From Candidatus Palauibacter australiensis (GTDB taxonomy: Bacteria > Gemmatimonadota > Gemmatimonadetes > Palauibacterales > Palauibacteraceae): DNA of 40,464 bases. The stretch's first letter is position 1, and each line of letters opens with the position of its first letter. The stretch is from NCBI GenBank assembly GCA_026705295.1, contig JAPPBA010000045.1, forward strand, positions 1 through 40,464, in the 5' to 3' direction. The translations under genes were made by a program, and so were the position numbers. Positions 31,489-39,134 of the stretch are shown here, in pieces. The notes beneath the pieces were generated by a model, which worked only from the letters and a program-made list of their open reading frames with translations, was not told the DNA's origin and ran no database searches.

Positions 31489-31764
31489 ATGGAACTGCTC
31501 TACTCGACCTATGAGGCGAAGGCCCGTTTCTCCGAAGTGTTACGCCACGTGAGGGAGGGCCGAACCGTGACCATATCCTACCGGGGAGACCCGGTGGCCG
31601 AGATCCGACCCCTTCGTGATCGGGCCACGCGTCTCGAGAAACGCCTTGCGGAGCTGGAGAGGCAGGGAGCCCTAACCCCGGCTCCCAAACATCGGGAACC
31701 CATGAAGCCCGGCAAACGGGTGCCGGGGGCGCTGGAGCGGTTTCTGGCCGACCGCGGTGAATGA
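31489..31764 (+). CDS. Phd/YefM-type antitoxin
   Basis: A 91-residue DNA-binding antitoxin. The N-terminal half has the Phd/YefM pattern: STYEAKARFSEVLRHVREGRTVTISYRGDPVAEIRPL. The C-terminal half is a charged, probably disordered toxin-neutralising segment (LEKRLAELERQG onward). It should bind its own promoter and the downstream PIN toxin. The stop overlaps the toxin start as ATGA. The ATG has no SD and lies 6 nt after a good -10. Confidence 0.9.
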   Translation: MELLYSTYEAKARFSEVLRHVREGRTVTISYRGDPVAEIRPLRDRATRLEKRLAELERQGALTPAPKHREPMKPGKRVPGALERFLADRGE

Positions 31765-32144
31765 GGGCCGCCTACGTCGACACCTCCGCAATCATTGCCA
31801 TCGCGTTTGACGAAGAGGGCTCGGACGGCATTGCCCGTCGAATCGACGGCTTCGATTACGTCACTTCGTCGAATCTCCTGGAGGCCGAGTTGCGGTCCGC
31901 CTGTACAAGGGAGGGTAGGCCAGTCCCGGAGAGCGTCGTATCGGCCTTCCGCTGGGTACAGCCGAACCGGGCCTTGTCGACTGAACTGCGATCGGTGCTG
32001 AGGGCGGGATACCTCCGAGGCGCGGATCTCTGGCATGTTGCCTGTGCCCTGTACATGGCGCGGGAGTCGGAGGATGTGACCTTCATCACGCTTGACCAGC
32101 GCCAAGCTGAGGTCGCGGCGTCCTTGGGGTTTCGGCTCGACTAG
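31761..32144 (+). CDS. PIN-domain ribonuclease toxin (VapC type)
   Basis: A 127-residue PIN-domain protein. The acidic active-site residues are present: D7 in YVDTS, E in LLEAEL (about 43), D in GADLWHVA (about 93) and D in TLDQRQ (about 111). VapC toxins are magnesium-dependent RNases that cut tRNA or rRNA. Length is normal and the active site is intact, so the toxin should be functional. It follows the antitoxin in the classic antitoxin-first ATGA arrangement. Confidence 0.93.
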   Translation: MRAAYVDTSAIIAIAFDEEGSDGIARRIDGFDYVTSSNLLEAELRSACTREGRPVPESVVSAFRWVQPNRALSTELRSVLRAGYLRGADLWHVACALYMARESEDVTFITLDQRQAEVAASLGFRLD

Positions 32145-32216
32145 CCAGCGCCATCGCACAGGCGACGGACGGGCTGGGGACGCCGGGCGGGCTGGTCGCG
32201 CCGGGTAGGCGTTCGG

Positions 32217-32222
32217 TAGACT
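32217..32222 (+). promoter_or_regulatory. -10-like TAGACT 7 nt before the first MBL gene
   Basis: TAGACT fits TANNNT and lies 7 nt before ATG 32230. The intervening gccccgc has no SD, so the message is probably leaderless. The stretch 32145-32216 contains nothing else recognised. Confidence 0.4.
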
Positions 32223-32229
32223 GCCCCGC

Positions 32230-33108
32230 ATGAGCGAACCCGGAAGCGACACCATGACGCCAACTGCGGCCCCGACACCGGCCGCCAGAACGGAGGCTGG
32301 CTGGCGGCGCGACGTGTGGCCAGGGATCCACTGGATCCAGGAGTGCGGCGGGCACCGGGCCGGGATCGCGCGCGCGGTGCTGGAGAGCGGCGCGGACTGG
32401 TACAGGCCCGGGAACGAGCTTTACGTCCCGCAGAACGCGTACCTCCTCACCGGCGAGCGGACGCTGCTCTGGGATACGCTCTCACCGGCCTCGGGCCACA
32501 TCCTTCTGCCGGCGCTCGAGGAACTGCTCGAAGGGCGGTCGCTCGACTACCTCGCCCTCTCGCATCCCGACGTACCGCACGCGGGGAATACGATGCAGGT
32601 GTTGCGGCGCTATCCGGACTGCCGCCTTGTCGCGCCGGCGACCGGCGAGACGCACGCGCTGTACCACCTCGACGACGCGATGAAGGTGGGACCCGAGGAC
32701 GAGATCGATCTCGGCGGGCTCCGGGTCCGCTTCCCGGAGGCGACCTTCCTCGACGCCGCGATCCACACGTGGATGAGCGAGGAGACGACCCGCACGCTCT
32801 TCACGGTCGACTGGATGGGATTCCCGCACCAGAGCGGCGAGTCCCTGCGGCGCACGGACGAGATCGACACGGTGGTGGACGTGGGGCGCCTCGAGGAGTT
32901 CCACAGCCGGGTCATGTTCTGGTTCCAGTACGTCGTTCCGGAGAAGGTGACGGCGGCGACGGACGCGCTCGCGGTGCAGTTCGCCGGATACGGGCTCGCG
33001 CCGGCGCACGGACTCCCGATCCCGGGGGAGGACGCGGCCCCGTACTACGAGCGGATGAACGAGGTCGTGCGGCGGGTGGCCGCGAGCGGGCGCGGGGGCG
33101 TCCTGTGA
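32230..33108 (+). CDS. MBL-fold protein with HxDxPH motif, copy 1
   Basis: A 292-residue metallo-beta-lactamase-fold protein of the flavodiiron/ODP-like branch but without a flavodoxin domain. The usual HxHxDH is replaced by H112-P-D114-V-P116-H117. The other ligand positions are kept: H179 in IHTWM, D194 in TVDWMG and H260 in APAHG. Asp114 sits where flavodiiron proteins have Glu. The position-5 Asp, normally a metal-2 ligand, is proline. The stop overlaps the start of a second such gene (GTGA). Activity is unknown; a modified mono- or dinuclear site is inferred. Confidence 0.85.
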   Translation: MSEPGSDTMTPTAAPTPAARTEAGWRRDVWPGIHWIQECGGHRAGIARAVLESGADWYRPGNELYVPQNAYLLTGERTLLWDTLSPASGHILLPALEELLEGRSLDYLALSHPDVPHAGNTMQVLRRYPDCRLVAPATGETHALYHLDDAMKVGPEDEIDLGGLRVRFPEATFLDAAIHTWMSEETTRTLFTVDWMGFPHQSGESLRRTDEIDTVVDVGRLEEFHSRVMFWFQYVVPEKVTAATDALAVQFAGYGLAPAHGLPIPGEDAAPYYERMNEVVRRVAASGRGGVL

Positions 33109-33851
33109 GTGCGATCAGCCTGGGCGACGGCGTCTCCTGGGTCCACGAGTGCTTCGCGGAGAGCAACGGCCACATCCACATCTCCGTCTACCTCGTCGAG
33201 GCGCCGGAGGGGGCGATCCTCATGGACTCCGGCTCCTTCCACCACCGGCAGCGCCTCTCGGACCGGATCGGCGACGCCACCGCCGGGCGGGGCGTCGGCG
33301 CCATCATCCTGTCCCACTCCGATTATCCCCACTCGGGCAACATTCCCGCCTTTCGCCGCGACTGGGGCGACTTCGAGATCGTCGCCTCCTGCGGGGACCC
33401 GGACCTCCAGGGCCTCCCGTACGCGCGCCGCACCAAGATCGGTGACGTCACCGACGTCCTCGGCCGGCGTTTCGTGGTGCTCGACCCCCCGCTCGCCGAC
33501 CGCAACCACACGACGTGGGTCTACGACGAATCCTCGCGCACCCTGTTCGTGGCGGACGGCTTCGGGTCGCTCCACCCCCCCGGCGCCTGCGACATCGACT
33601 GGGGCCGGATCCCGGAGGACGGACGCGCGGAGGGCGTACACGAGTTCCACGCCCAGACGCTGCCCTGGCTGCGCTATGCGGACCCGAACCGGGTCATGGA
33701 TGCGTTGCACGCGATGCTGGAGCGGCATCCCCCGGCCTGGATCGCGCCGATCCACGGCCCACCGATCGCCGAGGCGGACGTGGACCGCTACATGGCCGAC
33801 CTGAGCGACGCCCTGACCCGAATCGCAGCTTCCTGCGGATCATCGGAATAA
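33105..33851 (+). CDS. MBL-fold protein with HxDxPH motif, copy 2
   Basis: A 248-residue paralog of the preceding gene, starting at GTG 33105 in a GTGA overlap. It shares the same altered motif H71-S-D73-Y-P75-H76 and the ligands H135 in NHTTW, D151 in VADGFG and H217 in APIHG. The N-terminus VSWVHECFAESNGHIHISVYLV is shorter than in copy 1. Conservation of the same Asp-to-Pro change in both copies argues that it is functional and not decay. The two may form a heterodimer. Confidence 0.85.
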   Translation: MSAISLGDGVSWVHECFAESNGHIHISVYLVEAPEGAILMDSGSFHHRQRLSDRIGDATAGRGVGAIILSHSDYPHSGNIPAFRRDWGDFEIVASCGDPDLQGLPYARRTKIGDVTDVLGRRFVVLDPPLADRNHTTWVYDESSRTLFVADGFGSLHPPGACDIDWGRIPEDGRAEGVHEFHAQTLPWLRYADPNRVMDALHAMLERHPPAWIAPIHGPPIAEADVDRYMADLSDALTRIAASCGSSE

Positions 33852-33903
33852 GCCTGGGTCGAGCGACGTCCTCCCGATTCACCGAGCCTCCGCGCACACG
33901 TTC

Positions 33904-34548
33904 TCACCGGTCGAGCAGCTTCTCCAAATCGCCCTCGGAGGCGGCGCCGACGATTCGGGCGTGTTCCGACACGAATGTCGGGGTCGCGGTGATCCGCCAG
34001 CGGTCGGCGAGCGCGGCGTCGCGGGCGAGGCGCTCGGTGGTCGCGGTCGAGTTCAGACAGCGGACGAGACGCGTTCCCGCGGGAACGTCCACCGCGATCG
34101 CGACCGACTCCCAGTCCACGTCTCCCGTCTCCCAAGCTTCGTTCATCATCAGGTAGTCGTGCATGCGCGCGAACGCTCCCTGCTTCTCCGCGCAGATCGC
34201 CGCGCGCGCCGCCTGGGCCGAACGGTCCGAGAGGGGCACGTGAACGAGCACGACCCTGGCCTCACCCGACGCCACCCACCCGTTCACGGTCTCGTGCGAT
34301 GAGCGACAGAAGGGACACAGGTAGTCGCTGAACTCGAAGATCGTCTGCGGGGCATCGCCGCTGCCGAGCACACTTGTTCGACCCGCGGCGGCCTGTCTCC
34401 CTTCCTCGCGATAGAGCGCGAGCACCTGCCGCTCGGCCCCCCACTCCCGCAGGCGGCCGCCGACCACCCCCGACGGACGGAAGGCGATCACCGCGAGGAG
34501 TAGGAAGCACACCCACAGACCGATGTCGTGGATCCCGGGTCGCTTCAC
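33904..34548 (-). CDS. Membrane-anchored DsbA-like thioredoxin
   Basis: A 214-residue protein with one N-terminal membrane helix (about 9-25), then a DsbA/Com1-like thioredoxin domain: FEFSDYLCPFCRSSHETVN holds the active-site pair C78/C81 (CPFC), and TATPTFV (about 187-193) the cis-proline loop. The helical insertion lies between. Fold and CPxC type suggest an oxidase or isomerase of periplasmic disulfides. Two further cysteines (AAICAEK and RCLNST) could form a second pair. Start GTG 34548 overlaps the stop of the beta-propeller gene (GTGA), so it is co-made with a lipoprotein and a Cys-rich peptide. Confidence 0.9.
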   Translation of the reverse strand: MKRPGIHDIGLWVCFLLLAVIAFRPSGVVGGRLREWGAERQVLALYREEGRQAAAGRTSVLGSGDAPQTIFEFSDYLCPFCRSSHETVNGWVASGEARVVLVHVPLSDRSAQAARAAICAEKQGAFARMHDYLMMNEAWETGDVDWESVAIAVDVPAGTRLVRCLNSTATTERLARDAALADRWRITATPTFVSEHARIVGAASEGDLEKLLDR

Positions 34549-35804
34549 GTCCCCGGTGCCCTCGCGCCCGCGGGCAGCGGCGCGATCAGGACGTGTTCGA
34601 CATCCAGCTCGTCCCGCACCACCCCGACCGCCTCCGTTTCGTCGGCCCAGAGCAGATCGAAGCCGCCGGGAAACTCGACGTTCACGGCGGGGCTTCCCGG
34701 CCCGGCGTACACGCTCCAGATCGAGATCTCGTCTTCGTCGCGCGGGGCGTCCGTTCGCGGCCGGTAACCGGTCGCCCAGGCGCGTCCGTCGGCGCCCGCA
34801 ATCACGCTCCCCAGCGGTGGGAAGGAGTCGGGCACCGCCCACACGTCGAGCGTGGCCGCCATGCGGGTTTGCAGTTGGGCCGGCAGGAGACGATCCATCT
34901 CGGCGCGGAGGGGAGCCAGCGCCATGTCCCGGTCCGCCGCGGACACGGGCATCGATGGGAGGGAGAAATCGATCGCGGCCACAGGCGTGCCGCTACTCGT
35001 CACCCGCTCCGCGCGCGGACGCGCCGTGGACCCGAACAGAAGGACGGAATCGCGCGGCAGCACAAACGGCTGAGGCGAGAACGGAATGCGGCCCGAAATG
35101 TACGAATCTCCGGGATAGCGGAAGACGCGGGTTCCCGTGGTCTCGGCGACCGGGGCGAAGCCCGCCCCCGCCGCCGACGTCAGGAAGATGACGATCTGCA
35201 GGGGATGGGACTCGCCCATCTCGTCGACGCGTCGGTCGGGCCTCGCCACCGCCCACACCAGCCGGCCGTCATCCAAGGCGCCGTGCAAGCGCGGGGATTG
35301 CAGGGTGTCCCCCGGAGGGATCGGGATCCCGACGCGCCGCACACCCGCGCCGGTGTACGGCCAGACGGACGCGCCCCCCCGCGCCTCGTCGTAGACGACC
35401 ACGGAATCGCCGCGGTATCCGAAGAGCGCCGTCAGTTCGCCGAACTCACGCGGACCGCCGCCCACGCCGCCGCGGGTCTCGCGCCACGCCCCATCGAGCG
35501 TGAACGTGCGCAGCGTGGCGTCGCCCCGGTTCGCGACGACCAGCACACCGGCCGGCCGGTCCACGACCACGCCGGCGATGTCGTGGAAATCCGTCCGCCC
35601 ATCCCCGGACGCGCTTCCGAGCCGCAGGCGGAGCGGCCCCGCGCGAAGGTGCGCGGGGTCCGCTCCGAAGTCCGTTCCCGGATCCGCCGAGGCGGCCGTG
35701 TCGGTACGGCGATCCTCTGCCAGACATGCGGCGGCCAGCATCGCCGCCGCGAGTGTCGTCCAGTGCCGGGGCCGCGCCCCGGCCCCCGCTGCACGGAGTT
35801 TCAT
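34545..35804 (-). CDS. Lipoprotein beta-propeller (6-bladed type)
   Basis: A 419-residue lipoprotein (lipobox AAAC, Cys27). The mature part (about 60-410) shows repeated blade-like units: FHDIAGVVVDRPAGVLVVANRGDATLRTF, ELTALFGYRGDSVVVYDEA, then FPPLGSVIAGADGRAWATGY and DELDVEHVLIAPL. These resemble 6-bladed TolB/NHL-like propellers of Gemmatimonadota and Bacteroidota. Such propellers usually bind peptides or sugars rather than catalyse. Start ATG 35804 has GAGGA 7 nt upstream. It lies 10 bp after the Cys-rich peptide gene and overlaps the DsbA-like gene. Confidence 0.78.
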   Translation of the reverse strand: MKLRAAGAGARPRHWTTLAAAMLAAACLAEDRRTDTAASADPGTDFGADPAHLRAGPLRLRLGSASGDGRTDFHDIAGVVVDRPAGVLVVANRGDATLRTFTLDGAWRETRGGVGGGPREFGELTALFGYRGDSVVVYDEARGGASVWPYTGAGVRRVGIPIPPGDTLQSPRLHGALDDGRLVWAVARPDRRVDEMGESHPLQIVIFLTSAAGAGFAPVAETTGTRVFRYPGDSYISGRIPFSPQPFVLPRDSVLLFGSTARPRAERVTSSGTPVAAIDFSLPSMPVSAADRDMALAPLRAEMDRLLPAQLQTRMAATLDVWAVPDSFPPLGSVIAGADGRAWATGYRPRTDAPRDEDEISIWSVYAGPGSPAVNVEFPGGFDLLWADETEAVGVVRDELDVEHVLIAPLPAGARAPGT

Positions 35805-35814
35805 GTCATCGTCC

Positions 35815-36060
35815 TCAAAGGAGATGGGGATCCGAAGGAGGACCCCAAGTGGGGAAAAAGCATCCTCGCAGGCATTCGTTGACTTCGTAACTGCAGCCCC
35901 ACTCACCGTCCAGGACGCAGTCCGACCAATCTCGAATACAGTCCGTCTGGCAGTCGTCGGCGCGCGCGGACGCGGCCCGGCCGGGTTGCGCCAGGATGGC
36001 CGTGGCCAGCACGAGGTTGAAGCCAAGGAGTACCCAGCGTCCCGCTTTCGTCGTCTTCAT
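35815..36060 (-). CDS. Secreted six-cysteine peptide
   Basis: An 81-residue product with a strong signal peptide (RWVLLGFNLVLATAILAQPGRAASA) and a mature part of about 47 residues. Six cysteines at 37, 41, 48, 56, 63 and 67 give the mirror-symmetric spacing C-x3-C-x6-C-x7-C-x6-C-x3-C, suited to a disulfide-stapled helical hairpin. GGAGG lies 5 nt before ATG 36060. No family is recognised. It is the first gene of a unit with a propeller lipoprotein and a DsbA-like oxidase, which could bind it and fold it respectively. This is inference from arrangement. Confidence 0.75.
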   Translation of the reverse strand: MKTTKAGRWVLLGFNLVLATAILAQPGRAASARADDCQTDCIRDWSDCVLDGEWGCSYEVNECLRGCFFPTWGPPSDPHLL

Positions 36061-36137
36061 CGTCCCCTCCCATTCCCGGGTCGCCGGAAGGCCGGATCGC
36101 GGCCGCCATGGTCGTTGGCGCGCTCGTCGCGACCCTC

Positions 36138-36158
36138 CGGGACGGACCCTCCGTCCCG
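36138..36158. promoter_or_regulatory. 9-bp-stem hairpin in the Cys-peptide / NmrA intergenic region
   Basis: CGGGACGGA and its inverse (36138-36146 / 36150-36158) flank a CCC loop. There is no T-tract on either side, so a leader structure or operator is more likely than a terminator. It lies about 80 nt upstream of the Cys-rich peptide start. Confidence 0.45.
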
Positions 36159-36191
36159 TGCCTTCCGAGATTCACCCTCCAGAGTCCGGCC

Positions 36192-36212
36192 GGCTATCAA
36201 CGGGCTATCAAC
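36192..36212. repeat. Direct repeat GGCTATCAAC, two copies, 11-bp phase
   Basis: Exact copies at 36192-36201 and 36203-36212, one helical turn apart, between the Cys-peptide gene and the NmrA-like gene. The layout would suit a dimeric regulator on one DNA face. Function is unproven. Confidence 0.6.
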
Positions 36213-36334
36213 TCGCTCGCGGCCGGGGGCCGGCCGGGGGCTGGCAGGAGTCACGCCGGACGGCACTCGCCTCCCCTCCGCAGGCCACGTATCGTCGGAA
36301 CTTCACGGAATCGCGGGACGACAGGAGGGCGTGG

Positions 36335-37195
36335 ATGGCGGATGTGCTTTGCGTAGGCGGGACGGGGACCGTCGGGCGTCGGGTCGTCGAGGGCCTGGTG
36401 GCCCGCGGCGTATCGGTCCGGTGCCTGACGCGCTCGGCGGACCGGGCCGGGACGTCGGACGAACGGGTCGAGTTCGTGCAGGGAGATCTGGAGCGGCCCG
36501 ACACGCTCGCGCCGGCGCTCGAAGGCGTGTCGCGCATGCACCTCCTCACGGCGCTCCACCCGCGGGAGGCGCAACTCGGCATCGGGGCCGTCGGTGCGGC
36601 CGCGGAGGCCGACGTCGAGCGGATCGTCTTCCATTCCGCGCACCGCGCGCATGCGGCGCCCCACATCCCCCACTTCGCGAGCAAGATGGAGATCCTGGCC
36701 GCGCTCGAGGTCTCCAGCGTGCCGTGGGCGACGATCGAACCGAACCACTATTTCCAGAACGACTTGTGGCTGAAGCGGTCGCTCGAAGCCGGGGTCTACC
36801 CCGCACCGCTCGGCGGCGTGGGACTGCACCGGGTCGACGTCCGCGACATCGCCGACGCCACCGTGAACGCGCTCCTCGACGACGGCCACGAGGGGATCCG
36901 GCATCCGGTGGTCGGACCCGAACTCCTGACGAGCGCGGATGTCGCCCGCACGTGGAGCGAACACCTCGACCGCGAGATCGAGTACGTAGGCGACGACCTC
37001 GACGCGTGGGAGGCGCGCGCGGCCCGGCGCCTGCCGGACTGGCTCGTGAGGGACCTGCGGACCATGTCGGAGTACTTCCTCTCCGACGGGCTCATCGCGA
37101 CGGAGGAGGACTTCGCGACGATGAGCCACGTGCTGGGCCACGCGCCGCGCGTGTTCGAGGATTTCGTGCGGGAGACGGTCGCCGCCTGGCGCTGA
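36335..37195 (+). CDS. NmrA-like NAD(P)-binding protein
   Basis: A 286-residue atypical short-chain dehydrogenase fold. The N-terminal Rossmann motif GGTGTVGRRVVEGLVARG (about 8-25) is followed by LTRSADRAG and VQGDLERPDTL, as in NmrA/HSCARG and NAD(P)H-quinone-type proteins. The catalytic Tyr-x3-Lys of classical SDRs is not seen. The family senses NADP(H) or reduces quinones; the exact role is unknown. ATG 36335 has AGGAGGG about 6 nt upstream. It is followed after 12 bp by the NfeD-like gene. Confidence 0.85.
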   Translation: MADVLCVGGTGTVGRRVVEGLVARGVSVRCLTRSADRAGTSDERVEFVQGDLERPDTLAPALEGVSRMHLLTALHPREAQLGIGAVGAAAEADVERIVFHSAHRAHAAPHIPHFASKMEILAALEVSSVPWATIEPNHYFQNDLWLKRSLEAGVYPAPLGGVGLHRVDVRDIADATVNALLDDGHEGIRHPVVGPELLTSADVARTWSEHLDREIEYVGDDLDAWEARAARRLPDWLVRDLRTMSEYFLSDGLIATEEDFATMSHVLGHAPRVFEDFVRETVAAWR

Positions 37196-37207
37196 GGAGG
37201 TCGACAC

Positions 37208-37774
37208 ATGTTCACGATATACATCTTCAGTCTTCTCGTGGGCGGGGGCTTCCTCGCGCTGTCGGTGTTCGGGGACTTCCTGGACGGCATGGACATCGAC
37301 GTGGATGTTGACGCGGACCTGGACGCGGGGGGCGCGGCCGACGTGGCGAGACTCCTCTCGCTGCGGACGATCGTCTACGCCATGTTCGGGTTCGGCGCGA
37401 CCGGCGCCATCCTGCACTGGTTCACGAGTCCCGCGGTCACGGCCGCCATCGCCGGCGTCACGGGACTGGCCTCCGGGGCGTTCATCGGCGCCGCTTTCCG
37501 CTACATCAGGCGCTCGGGCGCCGGCACCGCGCTCGGAGAGCGTTCGCTGGCCGGATTGACGGGCGAAGTCACGATGGAAATAGCGCCGGACAGCGCGGGT
37601 ACGGTGAAGGTGTCGCGCGGCGAGCGCCGGTTCAGGGTGCGGGCCCGCATGGACTCGACCTGCCCGGACGACCTGCCGCTGCGCGCCGGACAGTCGGTCG
37701 TCGTCGTGCGCATGACAGACGGCATCGCGGATGTCGTGCCCATGGACCCCGAGGACATGACACTGGAGGAATGA
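37208..37774 (+). CDS. NfeD-like membrane protein
   Basis: A 188-residue protein with membrane helices at about 3-22, 52-70 and 76-97. Between the first two is an acidic D-x-D stretch (MDIDVDVDADLDA). The C-terminal half (about 110-180) is an OB-like fold: LAGLTGEVTMEI, SRGERRFRVRARM, RAGQSVVVVRMTDGIADVVP. This is the NfeD1b/YqiJ layout. NfeD proteins partner flotillin-like SPFH proteins in membrane microdomains, and a flotillin gene follows after 7 bp. GAGG precedes the ATG. Confidence 0.85.
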   Translation: MFTIYIFSLLVGGGFLALSVFGDFLDGMDIDVDVDADLDAGGAADVARLLSLRTIVYAMFGFGATGAILHWFTSPAVTAAIAGVTGLASGAFIGAAFRYIRRSGAGTALGERSLAGLTGEVTMEIAPDSAGTVKVSRGERRFRVRARMDSTCPDDLPLRAGQSVVVVRMTDGIADVVPMDPEDMTLEE

Positions 37775-37781
37775 GGTCGAA

Positions 37782-39107
37782 ATGCAAGACTTTCTGAATC
37801 TCCTGGCCGCCCCCGTCGTCATGGCGGGCGTCTTCTTCGTCGTCGTACTCGTGGCGATCATCACGATCAAAAACCTGATCGTGATCGTTCCCCCCAACCG
37901 CGCGGCCGTCATCACCGGCCGCAACCGCATGCTGACCGATGGCCAGGCCGTCGGCTACCGCTCCATCTCGGGCGGGCGCACAATCCGGATCCCGATCATT
38001 GAGACGGTCCAGCACATGAACCTCGAGACCATCCCCATCGAGGTCTCCGTCAACAACGCCTTCTCGAAGGGGAACATCCCGCTCAGCGTGGAGGCGATCG
38101 CCAACGTGAAGATCGCCTCGGAGCCCGAGTGGGTGTTCAACAACTCGGTCGAGCGCCTGCTCGGGAAGACGGAGGAGGAAGTTCGGGAACTCGCCCAGGA
38201 CACGCTCACGGGGAACCTGCGGGGCGTGCTCGCCACGCTCACGCCGGAAGCCGTGAACGAAGACCGGCTGGGCTTCGCCAAGGCGCTGGCGGAGGATGCG
38301 GGGGAGGACCTGGCGTCGCTCGGCTTCCACCTCGACGTGCTCAAGATCCAGAACGTGAGCGACGAGCGCGGCTACCTCGACGCGATCGGGCGCGAGAAGT
38401 CGGCCGAGGCGATCCGGCAGGCGGAGATCGCCGAGGCGCAGGCGGAGGCGGACACGCGCGAGGCGCAGGCCGAGGCGAGGCGGCGCGCCGAGGTGCGGGA
38501 GGCCGCGGCCTCGATCAAGGTCGCCGAGGCCCAGAACGAGTTGCGGGTGCGCAAGGCCGAACTGCATCGCGAGGGCGACACGGCCGAGAAGATCGCGCGC
38601 GTGAAGGCGCAGGAGGCCGAGGTCGAGGCCGAGAAGATCCTCGAGATGAAGCGCGTGGAGCGCGAGGAGCAGCGGCTGCGGGCGGACGTGATCGAGCCCG
38701 CCAAGGCCGAGAAGATGGCCGCGTTCGCGCGGGCGGAGGCCGAGGCGGCCCCGATCCTGGAGCGCGGAAAGGCCCAGGTCGAGGTCCTGAAGCGGCTCTA
38801 CGCCGAGGTCCAGACCGGAGGCGAGGCCGCCTTCGCCGTGTTCATGGCCGAGAAGCTGCCCGAACTGCTCGAGATCGCCGTTGGCGCCGTGGAAGGCGTG
38901 GACATCGACCGCGTCGTCGTCATGGACGGCGGCAAGGGAGAGGGCGTATCCAACGCCCTAAACCAGCGCGTGCGCGGCGCCTACGGAACGATGGAGGGAC
39001 TCGCGTCCGTGCTGGGCCTCGACATCCAGGAGGTCCTCCAGCGCGCGGTGGGTTCCGGCGACGCGGACAGCGGCGACGGTTCAGCCCCCGAGCTTCCGCC
39101 CGCCTAG
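37782..39107 (+). CDS. Flotillin-like SPFH protein
   Basis: A 441-residue SPFH/band-7 protein. One N-terminal membrane helix (about 13-35) leads into IVPPNRAAVITGRN, the start of the SPFH domain (to about 200, with KIQNVSDERGYLDAIGREK). A long Ala/Glu-rich coiled coil with EAQAEA-type repeats follows (about 210-340), then an oligomerisation segment (GVDIDRVVVMDGGKG, YGTMEGLASVLGLDIQEVLQ). This is the FloT/YqiK architecture. Together with NfeD it should organise membrane domains. The last 15 residues are a Pro/Ser/Asp-rich tail. Confidence 0.93.
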   Translation: MQDFLNLLAAPVVMAGVFFVVVLVAIITIKNLIVIVPPNRAAVITGRNRMLTDGQAVGYRSISGGRTIRIPIIETVQHMNLETIPIEVSVNNAFSKGNIPLSVEAIANVKIASEPEWVFNNSVERLLGKTEEEVRELAQDTLTGNLRGVLATLTPEAVNEDRLGFAKALAEDAGEDLASLGFHLDVLKIQNVSDERGYLDAIGREKSAEAIRQAEIAEAQAEADTREAQAEARRRAEVREAAASIKVAEAQNELRVRKAELHREGDTAEKIARVKAQEAEVEAEKILEMKRVEREEQRLRADVIEPAKAEKMAAFARAEAEAAPILERGKAQVEVLKRLYAEVQTGGEAAFAVFMAEKLPELLEIAVGAVEGVDIDRVVVMDGGKGEGVSNALNQRVRGAYGTMEGLASVLGLDIQEVLQRAVGSGDADSGDGSAPELPPA

Positions 39108-39134
39108 GCCCGGAACCCTCACGAGGGACGATCC

